In this document: positions 1-6,874 of the stretch, piece by piece
Layout of the letters: every line of letters begins with the position of its first letter
Numbering within the stretch: position 1 is the first letter of the stretch
NCBI GenBank assembly: GCA_028287225.1
Contig: JAQBPZ010000270.1
Coordinates: 1-17,260 of the forward strand
DNA length: 17,260 nt
Source: Gemmatimonadota bacterium
GTDB lineage: Bacteria; Gemmatimonadota; Gemmatimonadetes; Gemmatimonadales; Gemmatimonadaceae
Reading direction: 5' to 3'
Program-made: the position numbers and the translations under genes
The notes under the pieces: model-generated
Database searches by the model: none
What the model was told of the DNA's origin: nothing
What the model saw: only the letters and a program-made list of their open reading frames with translations

Positions 1-321
1 CAGGTCGTCGGTGAAGATGAAGCCGACGCCGGCGACGAGGTCCATCTTCTCGGCCGCCAGCAGCCGCAGGCCCGCCTCGCGGTCGGAGCCCTCGCCGGGC
101 TCGATGAAGCGCACGCGGGCGCCGAGCTGCGAGGACGCCCGCTCGGCGCCCGCGTAGGCGCCGTCGTTGAACGACTTGTCGCCGCGGCCGCCGAGGTCGA
201 ACACCACGCCGACGTCGATGGCGTCGCCCGTGGGAGGCTGCGCCGCGCCGGAGGGATGGACGAACAGGAGGGCCACGTGGACGGCGAGAAGAACGGCCAC
301 GAGGATGAGCAGCTTCCGCAT
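1..321 (-). CDS. BMP/PnrA-family ABC transporter substrate-binding protein, N-terminal part
   Basis: This is a partial gene read from the reverse strand. It starts at the ATG at 321 and runs off the left edge after 107 codons with no stop. Residues 1-27 form a signal peptide with a hydrophobic core (LLILVAVLLAVHVALLFV) and a plausible cleavage site after SGAA. The mature start contains DVGVVFDLGGRGDKSFND (residues about 36-53), the signature of the basic membrane protein/PnrA family, whose known members bind nucleosides or similar ligands for ABC import. Family members are often lipoproteins, but no lipobox cysteine is visible here, so this one is probably a soluble periplasmic protein. Upstream of the ATG there is no Shine-Dalgarno sequence but a GACTTT box 6 nt away. 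It is divergent from nadB. The ligand cannot be told from this fragment. Confidence 0.85.
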   Translation of the reverse strand, partial: MRKLLILVAVLLAVHVALLFVHPSGAAQPPTGDAIDVGVVFDLGGRGDKSFNDGAYAGAERASSQLGARVRFIEPGEGSDREAGLRLLAAEKMDLVAGVGFIFTDDL

Positions 322-384
322 CGGCGAAAAGTCGTGTGCGGGCGGAGGACGCGCAACGGCGAACGGCCCGGGGCGGGAGTGGCG

Positions 385-453
385 AACGGACGGGCGGCGC
401 AGCGACCGATGCGCCCGTCTGTGAGACCGTCAGCGCCTCGCTGCCCGTCCGTT
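385..453. promoter_or_regulatory. Imperfect inverted repeat in the bmp-nadB divergent spacer
   Basis: Arms at 385-399 and 439-453 (AACGGACGGGCGGCG and CGCTGCCCGTCCGTT) are complementary at 14 of 15 positions, with 39 nt between them. The right arm abuts the proposed nadB -10 box at 454, which suits a repressor or activator site, or a leader hairpin if transcription starts further upstream. The motif GGCGAACGG also occurs as a direct repeat at 358-366 and 381-389. A regulatory role is inference. Confidence 0.4.
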
Positions 454-465
454 TAGGTTTCCCGC
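454..465 (+). promoter_or_regulatory. Putative leaderless -10 box of nadB
   Basis: TAGGTT (454-459) fits TANNNT and lies 6 nt before the nadB ATG at 466. There is no Shine-Dalgarno sequence between it and the ATG. This geometry is typical of leaderless transcripts in GC-rich bacteria such as Deinococcus and actinobacteria. No good -35 hexamer is visible. Confidence 0.5.
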
Positions 466-1974
466 ATGCCCGACCGCATCCGTTCCCGCTTCCTCGTCGT
501 CGGCAGCGGGGTTGCCGGCCTGCACACCGCGTGGCGCGCTTCCCAGCATGGCGAGGTGCTGCTGCTCACCAAGCGATCGCTGTTCGACAGCGCCACCGCG
601 TATGCCCAGGGTGGCATCGCCGCGGCGCTCGGCGCCGGCGACTCGCCCACGCTGCACCGCCAGGACACCCTCGCCGCCGGCGCGGCGCTCTGCGACGCCG
701 CGGCGGTGCAGGTGCTGGTGGAGGAGGGGCCCGCCCGGGTGCGGGAGCTGCAGACCGCCGGGGCCGAGTTCGACCTCGACCCGCGCGGGGAGCTGCTGCT
801 CGGCCGCGAGGCGGCCCATTCCACCAACCGCATCGTGCACGCGCATGGCGACCAGACCGGCGCCGAGGTGGCCCGCACCCTGATCGCCCGCGTGCGGGCC
901 AGCCGGCGCATCCGGGTGGTGGAGAAGGCCCGGGTCCTCGACCTCATCGTCATGCGCGGCGCCTGCGTCGGCGTGCGCGCGAGCGTGGCAGGCAAGCCCG
1001 TGGAGATCCTCGCGGACGCAACCGTCCTCGCCACCGGCGGGTGCGGGCAGGTGTACCGATACACCACCAACCCCGACGTCGCCACGGGCGACGGGTTCGC
1101 CATCGCGCACCGGGCGGACGTCACCCTCGCGGACATGGAGTTCGTGCAGTTCCACCCCACCGCGCTCGACACCCCGGAGAACCCGCTCGCCCTGATCTCC
1201 GAGGCGGTGCGGGGCGAGGGCGCGGTGCTGGTGAACGCGGCGGGTGAGCGCTTCATGGTGCCCCTGCATCCGCTCGCCGAGCTGGCCCCGCGGGACATCG
1301 TGGCCCGGGCGATCTTCCGCGAGCAGAAGCGCGGCACCGTCTACCTGGACGCGCGCAAGCTCGGCCGGCGCTTCGCCCGGCGCTTTCCCGGCATCCTGGC
1401 CCTCTGCACCGCGCGCGGCATCGACCCGCGGAAGGAGCTCATCCCCGTCACCCCCGCGGCGCATTACATGATGGGCGGCGTGGTCACCGACCTGAACGGC
1501 CGCTCCAGCATGTCGCGCCTCTACGCGGTCGGCGAGGTGGCGCGCACGGGGGTGCACGGCGCCAACCGCCTGGCGTCGAACTCCCTGCTGGAAGGCCTGG
1601 TGTTCGCGGAGCGCGTGGCGCGCGACCTCGCGGGCACCACACCCCTGAAGCAGCTTCCCGTGCCGAAGTCGTGGACGGTTCCCCCGTTCGTGGACCGTGG
1701 CGCCGCGCAGGTGGCGGCCGACCGGGTACGGGCGGTGATGTGGCAGTACGCGGGCATCGCGCGCACCGCGACCGGGCTGCGGAAGGCGACGGCCGAGCTG
1801 CGGGACATCGAGGCACGCCTGCCGCAGGGCGCCACCGAGGAGCTGAACCTCGTGCAGACGGCGCGGCTCATCACGGAGGCGGCGCTGCTGCGCAAGGAAT
1901 CGCGCGGCGGGCATTACCGGAGCGACTTCCCGCGCGCGAAGCGCGACTGGAAGGGCCGGCACATCGAGCTGTGA
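466..1974 (+). CDS. nadB: L-aspartate oxidase
   Basis: This 502-residue flavoprotein oxidises L-aspartate to iminoaspartate, the first step of de novo NAD synthesis; NadA consumes the product. The FAD-binding GSGVAG motif is at residues 13-18. Also visible are the AYAQGGIAAA segment (about 45-54), GREAAHSTNRIVHAHGDQTG (112-131), the ATGG motif near 189-192 and the C-terminal HGANRLASNSLLEG flavin loop (374-386 region). The substrate-binding and catalytic residues known from E. coli NadB appear conserved: His230 in VQFHPTAL, Arg276 in APRDIVARAI, His333 in AAHYMMGG and Arg368 in GANRLASNS. The length is somewhat under the usual 530-540 residues. The start was chosen because RSRFLVVGSGVAG begins at the normal distance from the N-terminus. 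It is the first gene of the plus-strand NAD block. Confidence 0.97.
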   Translation: MPDRIRSRFLVVGSGVAGLHTAWRASQHGEVLLLTKRSLFDSATAYAQGGIAAALGAGDSPTLHRQDTLAAGAALCDAAAVQVLVEEGPARVRELQTAGAEFDLDPRGELLLGREAAHSTNRIVHAHGDQTGAEVARTLIARVRASRRIRVVEKARVLDLIVMRGACVGVRASVAGKPVEILADATVLATGGCGQVYRYTTNPDVATGDGFAIAHRADVTLADMEFVQFHPTALDTPENPLALISEAVRGEGAVLVNAAGERFMVPLHPLAELAPRDIVARAIFREQKRGTVYLDARKLGRRFARRFPGILALCTARGIDPRKELIPVTPAAHYMMGGVVTDLNGRSSMSRLYAVGEVARTGVHGANRLASNSLLEGLVFAERVARDLAGTTPLKQLPVPKSWTVPPFVDRGAAQVAADRVRAVMWQYAGIARTATGLRKATAELRDIEARLPQGATEELNLVQTARLITEAALLRKESRGGHYRSDFPRAKRDWKGRHIEL

Positions 1975-2022
1975 ACGGCACGCCCGCGCGACGACCTCCG
2001 GACTTCCGAGTCACGATCATCC

Positions 2023-2391
2023 ATGCCCATGAAGATTCTCATCGCCGACGATGACCGCGTGATCGCCCAGCTCGTGGCCGCCGTCGTGCGCGACGCCGGT
2101 CACACGCCGCTGCATGCGTACGACGCCATGCAGACGGTGATGTTCGCGATGCGCGTTCCCGCCCCGGATCTCGTCATCCTGGACATCAACATGCCCGGCG
2201 GCACGGGGCTCGACGCGCTGCGCAAGCTGAAGATGTCGGCGAAGACCGGCCACATTCCCGTGGTCGTGCTGAGCGGCAGCATCGACCAGAGCCTGCCCAC
2301 GAAGGTGAAGGAGCTCGGCGCCGCGGGCTTCCTCACCAAGCCGATCGATCCGGACATGCTCGCCGAGGCGATCCGCAGCGCGACGGCGTGA
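2023..2391 (+). CDS. Orphan CheY-like single-domain response regulator
   Basis: This 122-residue protein is one receiver domain with no output domain. The acidic pair is in IADDD (about residues 7-11), the phosphoacceptor is Asp54 in VILDINMPGG, the switch Ser is Ser84 in VVLSGS, and the conserved Lys is Lys106 in LTKPID. All residues needed for phosphorylation are present, so it should be phosphorylated and act by protein-protein contact. An alternative start is the ATG at 2029, giving the more typical MKILIADDD opening; neither start has a clear Shine-Dalgarno sequence. It lies 48 nt after nadB and before nadA, an unexpected position for a signalling gene. Its partner kinase is unknown; the kinase at 5.8 kb is a candidate only by proximity. 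Confidence 0.93.
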   Translation: MPMKILIADDDRVIAQLVAAVVRDAGHTPLHAYDAMQTVMFAMRVPAPDLVILDINMPGGTGLDALRKLKMSAKTGHIPVVVLSGSIDQSLPTKVKELGAAGFLTKPIDPDMLAEAIRSATA

Positions 2392-2395
2392 CGGG

Positions 2396-2566
2396 CTTGC
2401 AACGGCGTTGGCGGTTGGCAGTGAGCGGTTTGCGGTTAGAAGCGTCCCGGGACCCGACCGCTCACCGCCAACCGCCAACCGCAAACGCCGTTGCAAGGCC
2501 GTGACCGCGGTAGCAGCCTCCCGGGGCCCGACCGCTCACCGCCAACCGCAAGCCGCCAACGCCGTT
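2396..2566. repeat. Long intergenic inverted repeat with GGCGGTT-type heptamers and a partial second copy
   Basis: The outer arms 2396-2409 and 2484-2497 (CTTGCAACGGCGTT and its complement) pair perfectly over 14 bp. Inner arms 2411-2429 and 2457-2475 pair over 19 positions with one mismatch. Both arms are built of degenerate GGCGGTT heptamers with a GTGAGCGGT word. The right half is then repeated: 2453-2475 and 2527-2549 are identical over 23 bp, within a longer similar stretch ending in AACGCCGTT. The element starts 4 nt after the receiver gene's stop codon, so it may end transcription or protect the 3' end. No coding content is supported. Confidence 0.85.
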
Positions 2567-2594
2567 CACGTGCGCCAGCCGTCGCCTTTTGTGC

Positions 2595-2620
2595 GCCATG
2601 GATTAACTTTTTTCCATGGC
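2595..2620 (+). promoter_or_regulatory. nadA start region: hairpin and putative leaderless -10 box
   Basis: GCCATGG (2595-2601) and CCATGGC (2614-2620) are perfect inverted arms around a 12-nt T-rich loop, and the nadA ATG (2616-2618) lies in the right arm. Within the loop, TAACTT (2604-2609) fits TANNNT and is followed by exactly 6 nt before the ATG, as at nadB. There is no Shine-Dalgarno sequence. If the transcript is leaderless, the palindrome acts only as DNA; if transcription starts upstream, it would mask the start codon. Confidence 0.45.
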
Positions 2621-3650
2621 TACCTCGGACACAGGCATCCGGTCGCGCGACGAGCTGATCGCCGGCCTCCAGGACGAGATCCGGACGCTCGCGCGCGAGC
2701 GCAACGCCGTGATCCTCGCGCACAACTACGAGCGCGCGGAAGTGCAGGACGTCGCCGACTACGTGGGCGATTCCCTGGGCCTCTCCCGCGAGGCGGCCCG
2801 CACCGAGGCCGACGTCATCGTCTTCTGCGGCGTGCACTTCATGGCCGAGACCGCCGCGGTGCTCTCGCCACGGAAGACCGTGCTGCTCCCGGACATGGCC
2901 GCGGGCTGTTCGCTCGCCTCCATGATCGACGCCGAGCAGCTTCGCGCCTGGAAGGCCGAACACCCGGGCGCGGTGGTCGTCTCCTACGTGAACACCACCG
3001 CCGAGGTGAAGGCGGAGAGCGACTACTGCTGCACCTCCGGCAACGCGGTGGAAGTCGTGAACGCCATCCCGGCTGACCGCGAGATCCTCTTCTGCCCGGA
3101 CATGTTCCTGGGCGCGCACGTGAAGCGGATGAGCGGGCGCGAGAACATCCGCATCTGGATGGGCGAATGCCACGTGCACGCCGGCATCGACCCCGAGGAC
3201 ATCCGCCTGCGCCGTGCCGAGTACCCGGGCGCGGAGTTCCTCATCCACCCGGAGTGCGGCTGCTCCACGAGCGTGCTCGAGGCCCTCTCGGCGGGCGAGG
3301 TGGATCCCGAGGGGGTGCAGATCCTCTCCACCGAGGGGATGATCCGCCGGCCGGCGATCTCGGACGCGGACGACTTCATCGTCGCCACCGAAGTGGGCAT
3401 CCTGCACCGCCTGCGCCGCGAGAACCCGAGCAAGCGCTTCATCGCCGCCAACGAGAAGGCGTCGTGTGCGTACATGAAGGTGACCACCCTGCCCAAGGTG
3501 AAGCGCGCGCTCGAGACGATGACGCACCGGATCACGGTGCCCGCCGACGTGGCGGCGCGCGCGCGCCGCGCCATCGAGCGGATGGTCGCCATCGGGGGAC
3601 AGCATCCGCTGAGTCCCGTGCCGGAAACGACGGTCGACCCGGGCGAGTAG
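2616..3650 (+). CDS. nadA: Quinolinate synthase
   Basis: This 344-residue 4Fe-4S enzyme condenses iminoaspartate with dihydroxyacetone phosphate to give quinolinate. The opening AVILAHNYERAEVQDVADYVGDS (from about residue 31) is diagnostic. The three cluster-binding cysteines expected for the family are Cys98 in AAGCSLASM, Cys214 in HPECGCS and Cys284 in KASCAYMKVTTL. The substrate-handling segments VSYVNTTAEVKA (about 122-133), GECHVHAG (183-190) and STEGMIRRP (238-246) are intact. The start at 2616 follows a T-rich patch. The gene is 23 nt upstream of nadC and probably co-transcribed with it, while a repeat element separates it from nadB and the receiver, so it may have its own promoter. 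Confidence 0.97.
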   Translation: MATSDTGIRSRDELIAGLQDEIRTLARERNAVILAHNYERAEVQDVADYVGDSLGLSREAARTEADVIVFCGVHFMAETAAVLSPRKTVLLPDMAAGCSLASMIDAEQLRAWKAEHPGAVVVSYVNTTAEVKAESDYCCTSGNAVEVVNAIPADREILFCPDMFLGAHVKRMSGRENIRIWMGECHVHAGIDPEDIRLRRAEYPGAEFLIHPECGCSTSVLEALSAGEVDPEGVQILSTEGMIRRPAISDADDFIVATEVGILHRLRRENPSKRFIAANEKASCAYMKVTTLPKVKRALETMTHRITVPADVAARARRAIERMVAIGGQHPLSPVPETTVDPGE

Positions 3651-3662
3651 CCCGTCGTCGGC

Positions 3663-3667
3663 GGAGG
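3663..3667 (+). promoter_or_regulatory. Shine-Dalgarno sequence deciding the nadC start
   Basis: GGAGG lies 6 nt before the ATG at 3674. It fixes that start even though the reading frame stays open far upstream inside nadA. Confidence 0.8.
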
Positions 3668-3673
3668 GATCGC

Positions 3674-4612
3674 ATGCAGCAGCAGCCCGACCATCCGGCG
3701 GACGGCGCGTCAGAACGCGCGCCGCGCACCAGCACGCCCCTCGCCAGCGCGGCCGACAGCCCGTCGCTGCGCTGTCCGTTCGGCGCCGACGATCTGCGCG
3801 CGCTGGTGAAGGCCGCGCTCGACGAGGACGGCGCCTTCAACGACCTCACCACCCTCGCGACGGTGGTCTCCGACCGCCACGCACGCGGCCGGCTCGTCGC
3901 GCGCGCCGCGGGGGTGGTGTGCGGCGTGCCGCTCGCCACCGAGGCATTCCGCCTGCTCGACCCCAAGGTCACGATCCGCGTGGATGCCGAGGACGGCACG
4001 CGCGTCGCCCCGGGCGAGACGGTGCTCTTTCTCTCGGGGCACGCGCGCGCACTGCTCGCCGCCGAACGGGTGGCGCTCAACTTCATGCAGCGGCTCTCCG
4101 GCATCGCGTCGCTCACGCAGCGCTACGTGGACGCCGTGCAGGGAACGCAGGCGAAGATCCTCGACACCCGCAAGACCACGCCGGGCTGGCGCCTGCTGGA
4201 GAAGTACGCCGTGCGCGCGGGGGGCGGCACCAACCATCGCCTCAACCTCTCCACCGCGGTGCTGATCAAGGACAATCACCTCGCGGCGGTGGACGGCGAC
4301 GTGAACGTGGCGGTGCGCCGCGCACGCGACCTCGCTCCCGCGGGCACGAAGGTGGAAGTGGAGTGCGACCGCCCCGAGCAGGTGCGCGCCGCCCTCGCGG
4401 CCGGCGCCGACATCATCATGCTCGACAACATGACGCCCGCCGAGATGCGCGACTGCGTCGCCATCGTCGGGGGGCGCGCCATCGTGGAGGCCTCGGGCGG
4501 CGTGAGCCTCGATCGCGTCCGCGCCATCGCCGAAACGGGAGTCGACTGGATCTCCGTCGGAGCGCTGACCCATTCCGCACCGGCCCTGGATCTTGCGCTC
4601 GACTTCGAGTAG
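3674..4612 (+). CDS. nadC: Nicotinate-nucleotide pyrophosphorylase (quinolinate phosphoribosyltransferase)
   Basis: This 312-residue enzyme converts quinolinate and PRPP to nicotinate mononucleotide with loss of CO2, the third step of the pathway. Visible motifs are the N-terminal EDGAFNDLTT (about 51-60), ERVALNFMQRLSGIAS (131-146), ILDTRKTTPG (162-171), RAGGGTNHRLNL (181-192), LIKDNH (197-202), VEVEC (227-231), MLDN (249-252) and ASGGV (273-277). The basic residues that bind quinolinate and PRPP in the family (Arg166, Lys167, His188, Arg189, Lys199) are present. The first 30 or so residues are a low-complexity extension before the usual start of the fold. A strong Shine-Dalgarno sequence supports this start. 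Confidence 0.96.
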   Translation: MQQQPDHPADGASERAPRTSTPLASAADSPSLRCPFGADDLRALVKAALDEDGAFNDLTTLATVVSDRHARGRLVARAAGVVCGVPLATEAFRLLDPKVTIRVDAEDGTRVAPGETVLFLSGHARALLAAERVALNFMQRLSGIASLTQRYVDAVQGTQAKILDTRKTTPGWRLLEKYAVRAGGGTNHRLNLSTAVLIKDNHLAAVDGDVNVAVRRARDLAPAGTKVEVECDRPEQVRAALAAGADIIMLDNMTPAEMRDCVAIVGGRAIVEASGGVSLDRVRAIAETGVDWISVGALTHSAPALDLALDFE

Positions 4613-4630
4613 CCGGGCTGCCCAACCACA

Positions 4631-5806
4631 ATGACAGGCAAGACCGGCATGAGCCGTCGCACCGATCCCGCCGGCCATCCCCTCTGGGACGACGCGGCCG
4701 CTGCCGCCTTCACGCCGCTCGCCGGCGAGGTCGAGGCCGACGTCTGCGTGGTGGGCCTCGGCGGATCCGGCCTGTCGTGCGTGCGCGAGGCGCGCCTGCT
4801 GGGCGCGCGGGTCGTGGGGCTCGACGCCGGCCGCGTGGGATGCGGCGCCGCGGGCCGCAACGGCGGCTTCCTCCTGGCCGGCGTGGCGCCCTTCTACCAC
4901 GACGCCGTGGCGCGCTACGGCCGCGAGCCCGCCCGCGCGCTGTATGCGCTCACGCTCGCGGAGCTCGACCGCATCCAGCGGGAGACGCCGGAGGGCGTGA
5001 CCCGGCAGGGCTCGCTCCGCATCGCCGAGTCGCCCGAGGAGCTGGCGGACTGCGCGGAGCAGTACCAGGCGCTGCGCGACGACGGCTTCGAGGTGGAGCC
5101 GTACGAGGGCCCCGAGGGGCGCGGCCTCCTCTTTCCGGGCGACGGCACCTTCCAGCCCCTCGCCCGGTGCCGCGCGCTCGCGGCCGCCGCGGAGGGCGAG
5201 GGCGCGCGACTCTTCGAGGCCTCCGCCGCGACGCGCATCGAGACCGGGCTGGTGACCACCGCGCACGGGGCGGTGCGATGCCGGCACGTGATCGTGGCCG
5301 TCGATGGCGGGATGGAGCACCTGCTCCCCGAGCTCGTGGGACGCGTGCGCTCGGCGCGCCTCCAGATGCTGGCCACCGCACCCACGCGCGAGATCGACGT
5401 GCCGCGCCCCGTCTACGCCCGGTGGGGCTACGACTACTGGCAGCAGCGGCCCGATGGCTCCATCGCCATGGGCGGCGCGCGGGACCGTGCCGGCGAGGGC
5501 GAGTGGACGACCGTGGCGACGCCCACCGACACCGTGCAGGACGCGCTCGAATCGCGCCTGCGGACCATGCTCGGGGTGTGCGCGCCGGTCACGCATCGCT
5601 GGGCCGCGATCGTCGGGTTCACCGACGACGGCCTGCCGGTGGGCGAGGAGGTTCGCCCGGGTGTCTGGGGCATCGGCGGCTACTCCGGCACGGGCAACGT
5701 GATCGGCGCGCTGCTCGGCCGCGGCCTGGCCCACAAGCTCCTCACCGGCGACGACGCGATCATCCGCGCGTTCGACGCCGCGCGCCCCGGTGCGGCTACA
5801 TTGTAG
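4631..5806 (+). CDS. FAD-dependent oxidoreductase of the DAO family (OrdL/PuuB-like)
   Basis: This 391-residue protein has the D-amino-acid-oxidase fold. A dinucleotide-binding GLGGSG is at residues 42-47, followed by GCGAAGRNGGFL (70-81), which resembles the GASGRNGG motif of gamma-glutamylputrescine oxidase-like and related amine or amino-acid oxidases. The C-terminal flavin loop GIGGYSGTGNVIGALLGRGLA is also present. Family members oxidise secondary or primary amines or amino acids using O2 or another acceptor; the substrate cannot be read from the sequence. It follows nadC by 18 nt, so it may be in the NAD transcription unit, and ends 3 nt before the kinase start. An alternative in-frame start is the ATG at 4649. 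It is not a second NadB, because the NadB active-site motifs are absent. Confidence 0.88.
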   Translation: MTGKTGMSRRTDPAGHPLWDDAAAAAFTPLAGEVEADVCVVGLGGSGLSCVREARLLGARVVGLDAGRVGCGAAGRNGGFLLAGVAPFYHDAVARYGREPARALYALTLAELDRIQRETPEGVTRQGSLRIAESPEELADCAEQYQALRDDGFEVEPYEGPEGRGLLFPGDGTFQPLARCRALAAAAEGEGARLFEASAATRIETGLVTTAHGAVRCRHVIVAVDGGMEHLLPELVGRVRSARLQMLATAPTREIDVPRPVYARWGYDYWQQRPDGSIAMGGARDRAGEGEWTTVATPTDTVQDALESRLRTMLGVCAPVTHRWAAIVGFTDDGLPVGEEVRPGVWGIGGYSGTGNVIGALLGRGLAHKLLTGDDAIIRAFDAARPGAATL

Positions 5807-5809
5807 GGA
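5797..5809 (+). promoter_or_regulatory. Putative leaderless -10 box of the histidine kinase gene
   Basis: TACATT (5797-5802) fits TANNNT and lies 7 nt before the ATG at 5810, inside the last codons of the oxidoreductase gene. The purines GTAGGGA directly against the ATG are too close for normal Shine-Dalgarno use, so either reading remains open. Confidence 0.4.
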
Positions 5810-6856
5810 ATGGTCGACTCCCTGCTCCGCGACCAGGCGACGCCTGAAGTGCCTGCCGCGCGCAGTCTCGCCGGCCAGGTCCTGAGCGTTCCACTGCTCG
5901 GCAAGCTCGCCGGCGCCAACCTCGTCATCGTGCTCGCGGCCTTCCTCGGTGTGGCCGTCGAGCGACGCCTGCACCTCCCGGGCAGCGCCGTCTCCATCCT
6001 CGGCATCGCGCTGGCGGTGAGCCTCACGCTCAACCTCGCGCTCGTCTACATCGCCCTTCGTCCCCTCAGCGACCTCGAGGCGACGGCCGCGCGCGTCTCC
6101 GCCGGGGACATGGGCGCCCGCGTCGCGCCCAGCATGCTGGCCGACCGCAACATGATGCGCATCGGCAGCACCCTCAACGCGCTGCTCGACCGGCTCATGG
6201 AGGACCGGGCGCGCGTGCGCAGGCTGGCCGCGCAGGTCATCAGCGCACAGGACGAGGAGCGCGCGCGCGTCGCGCGCGAGCTGCACGACTCCACGGCCCA
6301 GATCCTCACGGCCGTCATGCTGCAGCTCGGCGTCGCGGCCCGGGAGAGTACCTCCGGGCCGCTCGACGCGCGCATCGCGACGCTGCGCGAGCTCACGGCG
6401 GAGGCGCTCGAGGAGGTGCGCTCGATGGCGCACACGATGCATCCGCGCGTGCTCGACGACCTCGGGCTCGTCGCCGCCCTCGAGTGGCTCGCGCGCCAGA
6501 CCGGGGCGGCCGAAGCCCTGGACGTGCAGGTGCTGGCCGATCACGACACCTCGGCCATTCCCGCGCCGCTGGCCTCGGTGCTCTACCGCGTGGCACAGGA
6601 AGCGCTGCGCAACGTGGTGCGCCACGCCGGTGCGGCGAACGCCAACCTGACCCTCCGCATCGACCCCCGCTCGGCCACGCTCGAGGTCTCGGACGACGGA
6701 GCCGGGTTCGACCTGCGACGCGCCGAGGAACGCCGGCCGGGCATGGGGCTGTTCAGCATGCGGGAGCGCGTCGCGCTGGTGAACGGCCAGCTGACGGTCG
6801 CGAGCGCGCCGGGGCAGGGCACACGTGTGGTGGCGACCGTGCCACTCACCAACTAG
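5810..6856 (+). CDS. NarX/DegS-type membrane histidine kinase without a sensor domain
   Basis: This 348-residue kinase has two hydrophobic segments (about 27-50 and 59-83) separated by a loop of only about ten residues. A HAMP-like linker (about 84-135) follows. The HisKA_3 dimerisation/phosphoacceptor helix reads DEERARVARELHDSTAQ, with the phosphorylated histidine at His159. MHPRVLDDLGL follows at 210-220, then a HATPase domain with an N box (EALRNVVRHA, Asn268), DDGAGFD (295-301) and GMGLFSMRER (311-320). It should phosphorylate the NarL-type regulator encoded 18 nt downstream. No extracellular ligand-binding domain exists, so it probably senses a membrane or intracellular cue, or works with a partner. 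It follows the FAD oxidoreductase by 3 nt. Confidence 0.93.
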   Translation: MVDSLLRDQATPEVPAARSLAGQVLSVPLLGKLAGANLVIVLAAFLGVAVERRLHLPGSAVSILGIALAVSLTLNLALVYIALRPLSDLEATAARVSAGDMGARVAPSMLADRNMMRIGSTLNALLDRLMEDRARVRRLAAQVISAQDEERARVARELHDSTAQILTAVMLQLGVAARESTSGPLDARIATLRELTAEALEEVRSMAHTMHPRVLDDLGLVAALEWLARQTGAAEALDVQVLADHDTSAIPAPLASVLYRVAQEALRNVVRHAGAANANLTLRIDPRSATLEVSDDGAGFDLRRAEERRPGMGLFSMRERVALVNGQLTVASAPGQGTRVVATVPLTN

Positions 6857-6874
6857 CGACGCGGGCAGGCGACG

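Noticed and set aside
2396..2566. The inverted and direct repeats as a CRISPR array
   Set aside because: There are only two imperfect copies, the arms form one long palindrome, there is no regular spacer, and no cas genes are present.
2408..3076. A 222-codon plus-strand frame starting in the repeat element and overlapping nadA
   Set aside because: The first part is translated repeat DNA and the rest is an out-of-frame reading of nadA.
4631..5806. The FAD oxidoreductase as aspartate dehydrogenase or a second L-aspartate oxidase
   Set aside because: It has the DAO fold motifs (GLGGSG, AAGRNGG, C-terminal GGYSGTGN) and none of the NadB active-site motifs, and nadB is already present.
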